From Halocaridina rubra (taxonomy: Eukaryota > Arthropoda > Malacostraca > Decapoda > Atyidae): 64,000 bases of DNA. The position numbers and the translations under genes were made by a program. This document shows, piece by piece, positions 54,654 through 64,000 of the stretch; the first letter of the stretch is position 1, and every line of letters begins with the position of its first letter. The stretch lies in NCBI GenBank assembly GCA_037179515.1, contig JAXCGZ010000134.1:25001-89000 (forward strand), written 5' to 3'. The notes beneath the pieces are model-generated. The model saw only the letters and a program-made list of their open reading frames with translations, ran no database searches and was not told the DNA's origin.

Positions 54654-54855
54654 ATATCAAGTATGACCAGGAATACAAGAGCAAAAGCACAGAAGGATCA
54701 AAAGCCACCTTCGCCCATGTTACACGAGTACAGACAAGCTCACATGCAAAAAATTACGCCAACATGAACTTTTCAAGTAAACGCCAATCTTGCACAAGTA
54801 ATGACCCTGAAAAACAAAGAAACAAACAAGTAACTAAACTCGGTGGCGGGAAAGC

Positions 54856-54861
54856 AATAAA
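54856..54861 (+). other. Possible polyadenylation signal AATAAA (proximal)
   Basis: About 200 bp after the cuticle-protein stop codon. Confidence 0.35.
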
Positions 54862-55056
54862 TATAGTAAGCTTTGTGCTCAAAACACACACACACACTAT
54901 GTAGAAGGCACACACATACACAGTCTTCAGTGTCATCTTCATCCCACACTTCATGAACCATTTGCATATTTATGCACACCACGTGTGAGCTACGATGCCA
55001 AAACATATATCAACGACGCAAACAAATGGAAACTTATTATAACATTGCAATTCATC

Positions 55057-55062
55057 AATAAA
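55057..55062 (+). other. Possible polyadenylation signal AATAAA (distal)
   Basis: About 400 bp after the stop, followed by GTTTGTG, a GT-rich downstream context. Another AATAAA is at 55093. Confidence 0.4.
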
Positions 55063-55121
55063 AGTTTGTGAAAGAAGAATGACTTTCATTCCAATAAATT
55101 AATTTTATGGTGTTTACTTCT

Positions 55122-55144
55122 TGAGAGAGAGAGAGAGAGGAGAG

Positions 55145-55214
<70 letters not shown>
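55122..55214 (+). repeat. (GA)n microsatellite
   Basis: About 93 bp of GA with two GG interruptions near 55139 and 55149. Confidence 0.96.
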
Positions 55215-55217
<3 letters not shown>

Positions 55218-55477
55218 TTCTGCCATAGGTGCGAAATGTATAGGAAAAGCTTTAGAACTATGATTTGAAAACATTAAAGAAAATAATTATCACATTTTTC
55301 AAATACTTACGATGCTAGATAATAGTATATTGAAAAATAAATTACATTTCCAACAGAAACTATCCTTGGCAATGATTGTTTTTGACCATGCATATCCTGT
55401 CTTAATTAAGAGTACCAAGTCTACGGCTGAAGCAACCATTTTTTTTTTCTTTTTAGAACAGAGAAACAAGGTGTATG

Positions 55478-57820
55478 AATTACTAAACTGTACTTAAGGG
55501 AAAAAGCCTCAAGCTCGTAACTCCCCGTTTCATGGTCGGTTCCATTTTTGTACTTAGTGATACTTATAATACTTGTCCTTAAAACTATGGATTGAGTTAG
55601 CATTAACTACCACATCGCTTAGCCAATTACAATCATCAACTACTATTACACAAAAAAAAAAGTATTTCCTTACATCCTGCAAAGAAGTTTTCTTACGAAG
55701 TTTCAAACTATGACCTCTAGTTCTAGTGCCAGCCATATCAAAATATCGATACCTATTCACTATGTCATAACAATGAAGTAATTTAAAAACCGTCACCATA
55801 TCCCCCCTCAATCTTTTAGCTTCGAGTGATGGTAAATCTAAATTCCTCAGCCTCTCATCATAACTGAGATTGCGTATTTCTGGTACCAGTTTCGTAGCAT
55901 GTCTTTGAACTTTTTCCAGCTTAACTACATGCTTTTTCAAGTGTGGATTCCAAAAGGGGGCTGCATATTCAAGCTTTGGCCTCACATAGGTTACATAAAA
56001 ATTTCTGATACATTCCCTTGTCCATGTGCCTGAAGGCTACCCTTACATTTGCTAAGAAAGCATATGCTACCCTTACTATGCCAGTTATATGCATTTCTGG
56101 AGTCAAATCTGCCAGTATGTTTACTTATAGCTCTCCCTCATTCACTGTCACTTGAAATTCTGCTCCTGCTATTGAGTATTCAAGCTTGGGCCCTCTCACA
56201 CTTGTACCCATTCTCATTACCTTACATTTAGTTGCAATGAATTTCATTAGCCACTTTTCTGACCACTCATGCAGACTATTTAGATCTTCCTGAAGTTCTC
56301 TTCCATTGTTCTCGTCTCTTAATTTCTTCACAATTTTTGCATCATCTGCAAACATATTCATAAATGAAGTTACAGACTCTGGTAGGTCATTTACATATAC
56401 AAGAAACAAAAATGGCCCTAATACTGAACCCTGTGGATTTCCACTACTAACACTTCTCCATTCAGACACTTAGTGCCTTACTCTAACCCTCTGTTCCCTT
56501 CCTTCTAAGTAAGTTTTTATCCATTCCAAGACATTTCCACCTATTCTAGCCATTGCTTGCAGCTTCTTAGTAAGTCTCCCGTGTGGGACAGTGACAAATG
56601 CTTTCTGGATGTCTAGGAATATTCAATCTGCCCAGCCCTCTCTTTCCTGTAAGATTCGGCTTAACTCATCATAAAATTCTAATAACTTTGGTACTTTTGA
56701 TCTACCTTCTCTGAAGCCATGTTGTCTCACTCACAAAAAGTTGAAGGATTTCAAGTGAAGAGAGATGTGTTTCCTTGGTAGCTTCTCCATAACTTTGCAA
56801 ACTATGCTGGTCAAGGAAACAGGTCTATAGTTTAGAGCTGTATCCCTTCTTCCCTTTTTGAAGATAGGTATCACGTTCATTTGCTTCCATTATCTTGGAA
56901 TCTCCCCAGATTTTAGCAACTTTTCAAATATAATACATAATGCCACCGATATTGATTTAGAGCATTTTTTAAGTACATAAGGATATATATCATCAGGACC
57001 TGTAGCTTTAAGGGAATCTAACTCCATTAGCACTTTGCAAAACTTAGTGGCTGAAAAGATGATGCTCTCTAATACCAGCCCATGAGCTCCTATCTCTGCA
57101 ATCTGAGGGGGTGGGGTATTTTCTGCTGTACATACTGACTGAAACTCCTTGTTCAATTCTTCGTAGATATCTTCATCCATCTCAATGATGCTTTCATCTG
57201 CTTTCTTTAGCTTTAAAACCTGTTCTTTGACCTTCAGTTTTCCTCTGATAAAGCTGTGGAAAAGTTTGGGGTTATCTTTATCTTTCCTGGTAATATCCTT
57301 TTCATGGTCTCTCTCTGCCTCTCTTCTTTTACTTAGATAATCATTTCTTGCTCTTTTGTAGGTTTGCCAGGCATTTATTCTTTTTCTCCTCAAATACGTT
57401 TTCCAGCATTTGTTTCTCCACTCCATAGCTCTCTTACACTCATTATTGAATCATTTCTCTCTGGCATGAATAATCCTATTTTGGTGGAAGGTACGTAACA
57501 ATCTACTATCTCTCCATATTCCTCACAAATGATGTCGTACATTTCTTGTACAGATTAGTTAAGTAAGGTCCTCCAGTCAATAACTGAAAAAAGCTCATTA
57601 ATTTTGATGTAATCTTCATTCGGATAGTTCCTCCTCGTGTCCTCAGTGCCTCTACTTCAGGCAGCACATCTTCGATGATATACTCCATCAGCTACACACA
57701 ATGATCACTCTTTCCAATTGGTGGTTCATACTAAATTTTTTCAATATCCAACACATTATCTGTGAATACTAGATCAAGCAGCGATGGCTCATCTTCACCC
57801 CTGGCCCTCGTTGGTTCCAG
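55478..57820 (-). pseudogene. LINE A copy 7 (minus), endonuclease C-terminus to 3' UTR, decayed
   Basis: Read on the minus strand it runs from the endonuclease (EPTRARGEDEPSLLDLVFTD near 57790; a frameshifted SDH region near 57700) through the linker (57426-56890), the motif-A region, MFADDAKIV near 56340, the C-terminal region (55985-55554) and a 3' UTR ending in a diverged tail. Stops and frameshifts are scattered. The 5' edge is a (GT)-rich then (AT)n junction at 57820-57843. Confidence 0.87.
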
Positions 57821-57839
57821 TATGTGTGTGCATGTATAG

Positions 57840-59157
<1,318 letters not shown>

Positions 59158-59465
59158 AGTAGGTTGGCTCATGGCACCAGCCGCCCGTTGCGATACTACA
59201 GCTGAAGGATTTTTTTGAACTTAAATAGGACTCTCCAGAACAGTTCGATGTTAAGTCTTCCTTCAGTTAAGGTTCTTTTTCTATGCCTACATCAACACTG
59301 AATATTCTTTAATATTCATTACACATCTTTATTATCCCTATACATCTGACAAGTCATTACACTCTCCATCTCTTTACTTTATGTATTCTTCGTGCCCAGA
59401 CCTGATGAGGGCTGTTTTATTATTTTTTTTTTTTTGGCCCGTCCTGGTGTCACAATCATAAAAAA
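59158..59465 (+). mobile_element. LINE-E-like 3' tail and an unclassified GTAGGTTGGCTC repeat
   Basis: 59158-59205 (GTAGGTTGGCTCATGGCACC, then CCGCCCGTTGCGATACTAC) looks like a dispersed repeat, not classified. 59341-59465 shares its first part with 750-823 and ends GGCCCGTCCTGGTGTCACAA and an A run, paralleling the LINE E tail CTGTCCCGGTGTTACAC. Confidence 0.5.
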
Positions 59466-59494
59466 AAAATAATAATAATAAGCATGTGCAAAAG

Positions 59495-60485
59495 AGAAAG
59501 AGCCCTATGCTCAGAACTCCCCGTTTCTTGGTAGGTTTCATTTTTTATTTAGTAACACTTATCATATCTATCCTTAATTCTATATATGAATTTATCATTT
59601 ACTGTTTCCTCACTTAGCAAATTCTAACTATCAACCATTCTTACACTAAAAGAATTTTTCTTTCACATGCTGCAAAGAAGTTTTCTTACGAAATTTCAAA
59701 CTATAACCTCTACTTTTAGAGACACTCATATTAAAATATCGCTCCCTCTCAACTCTGTCAAGACTACGAGGGAATTTAAAAGCCATTACCATACCCCCCC
59801 TCTTCTTCGTAGCTTCAAGATATGGTAAGTTTAACTCCCTCAGCCATTCCTCTTAACAGAAATTATGTATCTCTCTCAACAGCTTCGTAGCAGGTATTCG
59901 GACATTCTAGAATTTACTTATATGCGTTTTCAATGCTGCACATTCAAGGTTTGGCTTCACATGGGTCAAATGAATATTACTGAACATTTCCTTATCAATA
60001 TGTCTGAAGGCCACCATGATGTTTGCTAAGTAAATAAATGCTGACTTTACTATTCAATTCATAGGCACTTCTTGAGGCAAGTCTGCCAATACATTTACCT
60101 TAGAAATCTTTCGTTCTCAGATTCTTGAAGTTTCAATCCTGCTGTTGAATATCCGAACACGGGCCTTCTTGCCCTATTGCCCATTCTCATTACTTTATAT
60201 ATTGGAGTACTGAATCTCATTAGCCACTTGTTTGACCACTTGTCTCACAACTTCTTCCTGAAGTTCTTTTCCATTATTCTCGTATTTTACTCTCTCCACA
60301 ATCTTTGCTTCATCTGCCAACGTATTTAAAAATACATATGCAGACTCCGGCAGGTCTTTTATATGTATAAGGCACAAATTTGGCCCTAAAACTAATGTCT
60401 GTGGAACCCAACTGCTAACTTTCTGTCTGTTTCCTTCATCTTGAATAAGTTTTTATCCACCCCAAGATTTCTACCTATACTTGCC
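59495..60485 (-). pseudogene. Old, diverged relative of LINE A (minus), C-terminal RT region
   Basis: In minus sense, parallels to LINE A include the 3' UTR (AGTTCTGAGCATAGGGCTC), the C-terminal region (59560-60030), and LIHIKDLPESA, TLADEAKIV and NNGKELQEE (60195-60377). Many stops and indels, and divergence well beyond other copies, mark an older insertion or a sister subfamily. Confidence 0.7.
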
Positions 60486-60497
60486 ATTACATATGTG

Positions 60498-61205
<708 letters not shown>

Positions 61206-61294
61206 ACTATAAGGAGGAAAAGTAATGACGTAAACGAAACAGGGGTTTATCACTTCCAAAGTCGACTGCTCTAACCACTGCACTACAGCGGCCT

Positions 61295-61522
<228 letters not shown>

Positions 61523-61614
61523 AAAATAAAAAAATAATAATAATCCCTTGTCTTAACAATCCTGACACTAAGGAAAACTAGAATAGCATTGTCTCAGACG
61601 TTACAAGAAATAAT

Positions 61615-61790
61615 CTTTACTTCTCGGAATCAAATTGGTTAAAATACTCGACTCGGAAAGCGACAGACCCACGATCAAGCCCACTACAGGGCGTTAGGAA
61701 GGGCATCCAGCATTAATTTCCCAGCTCCACGCTGTCTGCCTCCACCCCCCTTTATAGGAATCAATAGCGATACATTTATCTATCTATCTA
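61615..61790 (+). mobile_element. SINE family 2, copy 2
   Basis: CTCGACTCGGAAAGCG and ACGATCAAGCCC (B box-like), then GGGCGTTAGGAAGGGCATCC and AGC, parallel 8148-8300. It ends near a (TATC)n run. Confidence 0.55.
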
Positions 61791-61793
61791 CCT

Positions 61794-64000
61794 TGGCTGT
61801 TTCCCCCTTTAAATGGGGGGTAGCCGACATCAAAAAAAGAAAACAATAAGGGGATTACTTTGGTCTATGGGCAATGACGAGGGAGCTAGCGACCATTCAG
61901 ATGGCACTGCTGGAGTGTCACAGCCCATCCTCCCGGCTCTTCCACAACCTGTGTCGCTTCACAACTGCCAACTCCTCCTACTGCCCCTACCACAGGGCTA
62001 CCTCTGTAAGATGTAGCCCCATGGTAACAGCAGATGCCCATCAGAGCTGCGTCACAATCGCTCGCCACTCATTCCTATTCCTAGCACGCTCGCTTGCTTC
62101 CCTCACATCCATCCTCCTATCATTCAGGGCTCTCCTTACTCCATCCATCCATCCAAACCTAGGCCTCCCTCTAGCATTTCTCCCATCAACTCTCGCATTC
62201 ATCACCTTTTTCAAGAGTCTTTCATCATCCATCCTTTCCATATGGCCAAACCATCTCAGAACATTCACATCTACTCTGGCTGCAATTTCTCTCCTCACAC
62301 CCATTCTTGCTCTCACCACTTCATTACTAACCCTATCCAACCAGAATACACCAATCATACTCCTCAGGCATTTCATCTCAAACACATTTAGTTTCCGTCT
62401 CTCACTTACTTTCATACCCCATAACTCTGATCCATACATCACAGTTGGCACAATTACTTTCTCATACAAAACTTTCTTAACATTCATTTCCAACCCTCTA
62501 TTCTTCATCACTCCTTTCAATGCACCCAACACTTTACATCCTTCATTCACTCTGTGACTCCCGTAAACACAATTAGGTAATCACAATTAGGTAATCACAC
62601 ATCTGCTTCCACTCCACCAATTGCAGCTATAACCGAGCCTAAATACTTAAACTGATCAACTTCCTCAAGTGTCTATCCATTCAACATAACATTCAATCCA
62701 GCACCATCCTCATTTCTTGTACACCTCATAACCTTACTCTTTCCCACATTCACTTGCAACTTCCTTCTCTCACACACCATTCCAAATTCTGACACTAACT
62801 GACACAGCTTTTCCTCTGGATCTGCCACCACCACAGTATCATCTGCAAACAGCAACTGATTCAGCTCCCACTCGTTATCATCCCCATCTACCATTCTCAA
62901 ACCTCGACCATGCACTCACTCATTCACCTCTCTTACAACTCCATCAATATACAAATTGAGCAGCCATGGAGACATCACACATCCCTGTCTCAGTCCCACA
63001 CTCACTGTAAACCACTCAATCACTTCATTCCCTACCCTAACACAAGCTCTACTGCCCTCATACAAACTCTTCACTGCATGCAACAATATACCATTAATTC
63101 TATATAATCTCAAAACATTCCACATTGCCTCTCTATCAACTCTATCATATGCTTACTCCAAATCCAAAAATGCAAAATACTCATTCTTACCCTTTGATAA
63201 ATATTTCTCACATAACTGCCTGACTATAAAAATCTGATCTATACAACCTCTACCTCTCCTAAAACCACTCTGCACTTCCGTGATCACATTTTCTGTCTTA
63301 TCCCTAATCCTATCAAGCAGTATCCTACCATTCACTTTTCCTAAGACACTCAACAACCTTGTACCCCTAAAATTACTGCATTCATACACATCTCCCTTAC
63401 CTTCGTATAGTGGCACTATACAAGCAATCACCCATTCCACTGGTACCATTGACAACATAAAGCATATATTAAACACTCTCACTAACCATTCCAATGCAGT
63501 TACACCCCCTTCTTTCAACATCTCCGCTCTCACACTATCCATTCCAGGTGCTTTACCTGCTTTCGCTTCAGACAATGCCCTTTTCACATCCTCTCTTGTA
63601 ATCTCTCTCTCATTTTCATCTCCCATTACTGGCACTTGAACACCCCCCCCCCCCACTGCCACTATAGCTGCCTCTCTATCTTCGTCAACATTCAGCAAGC
63701 ACTCAAAATATTCTGCCTATCTTTTCCTTGCATCGTTCCCTCTTAACATCTGTCCATTCACATCTTTCACTGTCTCGTCCATCCTCGATCCACCCTTCCT
63801 TACTCTCTTCACTTCTTTCCAAAACTTCTTTTTATTCTCCTCATATGACCTACTAAAATCCTGTCCCCACCTAACATTTGCCAACCTCTTCTCTTCCTCT
63901 ACATTCCGCTTGGTTTCCACATTTTTCTCCTTATATCTTTCATACTTCTCCCTACTTTTACACTACAGCCATTCCTCAAAAGCCCTCTTTTTCTCTTTCA
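61794..64000 (-). pseudogene. RTE-like LINE family D, copy 1 (minus), continuing past the window end
   Basis: From the right edge: FWKEVKRVRKGGSR (63800), a Trp-to-TAG change at 63717-63719 in RKRWAEYF, GKAPGMDS (63545), a Lys-to-TAA change inside the motif FLDLE-KAYDRV (near 63155), VGLRQGCVMSPWLLN (62985), a TGA near 62918, LLFADDTVVVAD (62840), a TAG at 62673, the 38-bp insertion at 62560, then the C-terminal part VMYGSELWGMKV, LRWFGHMERM and NARGRPRFGWMDGV to 62041. The 3' UTR ends GGGGGAAACAGCCAAGGTA with (GATA)n. Apart from the insertion the frame is kept throughout, so this copy decayed mainly by point nonsense changes. Confidence 0.85.
62560..62597 (+). mobile_element. 38-bp insertion consisting only of the LINE A 3' tail
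   Basis: CCCGTAAACACAATTAGG and the following two tail units (CACAATTAGGTAAT) are the last ~38 bp of LINE A (compare 48339-48375). Removing it rejoins GATGTG|AGTCAC in the host D1 coding sequence, restoring continuous alignment to D2 (VDVEVNQRVKEA versus EADVSHRVNEG). It sits antisense to its host. Confidence 0.8.

Overview
The window looks like a stretch of repeat-dominated nuclear DNA from an arthropod, most likely a decapod crustacean. Reasons: long dinucleotide and trinucleotide arrays (summing my coordinates, roughly a tenth of the window, mostly (AT)n), several non-LTR retrotransposon lineages, tRNA-derived SINEs, foldback elements, and one arthropod-specific gene encoding a chitin-binding (Rebers-Riddiford, RR) cuticle protein. 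The decapod assignment is inference; no rRNA, tRNA gene or mitochondrial marker is present to test it. Nothing bacterial or phage-like is seen.

Layout. 1-247: 3' end of a small unrecognised coiled-coil/two-transmembrane gene, followed by simple repeats and a degenerate ~55 bp minisatellite. 1.8-5.5 kb: best-preserved copy of LINE family A (minus strand), with a coiled-coil/RRM-like ORF1 and an endonuclease-reverse transcriptase ORF2 whose frame overlaps ORF1 in -1. 7.2-7.8 kb: inverted repeat with (AT)n inside. 8.5-12.8 kb and 15.5-19.7 kb: two direct, near-identical CR1-type LINEs (family B) with an SGNH-esterase ORF1; the first keeps an open 1030-codon ORF2, the second is broken. 20.2-23.2 kb: decayed RTE-like element (family C). 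23.5-31.6 kb: MITE candidate, family E LINE fragment, LINE A fragments, SINE, and a short internally deleted RTE derivative. 32.3-32.8 kb: last exon of a second coiled-coil/two-membrane-segment gene. 36-39 kb: foldback MITE, LINE E fragment, 41-bp tandem array, SINE with a clear target duplication. 39.7-41.9 kb: RTE-like family D copy. 42-49 kb: palindrome, Tc1/mariner relic, three LINE A copies, SINEs. 50.1-55.1 kb: the cuticle-protein gene, with a proposed first exon at 50,099 and a large exon from 52,392 to 54,653. 55.5-60.5 kb: LINE A and an older relative. 60.6-64 kb: LINE E, SINE, and an antisense RTE-like D copy running off the window, carrying a 38-bp insertion made only of a LINE A 3' tail.

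How it works together. Only the cuticle-protein gene and the two coiled-coil/membrane ORFs look like host genes. Everything else is mobile DNA or simple repeat. Many mobile-element boundaries coincide with (AT)n or (AC)n(AT)n, so the microsatellites appear to be seeded at element tails or used as targets. The SINE, the short RTE derivative and the tiny LINE A tail insertion show that LINE machinery has been active in trans here; the intact CR1 ORF2 and the nearly intact LINE A copy suggest fairly recent activity.
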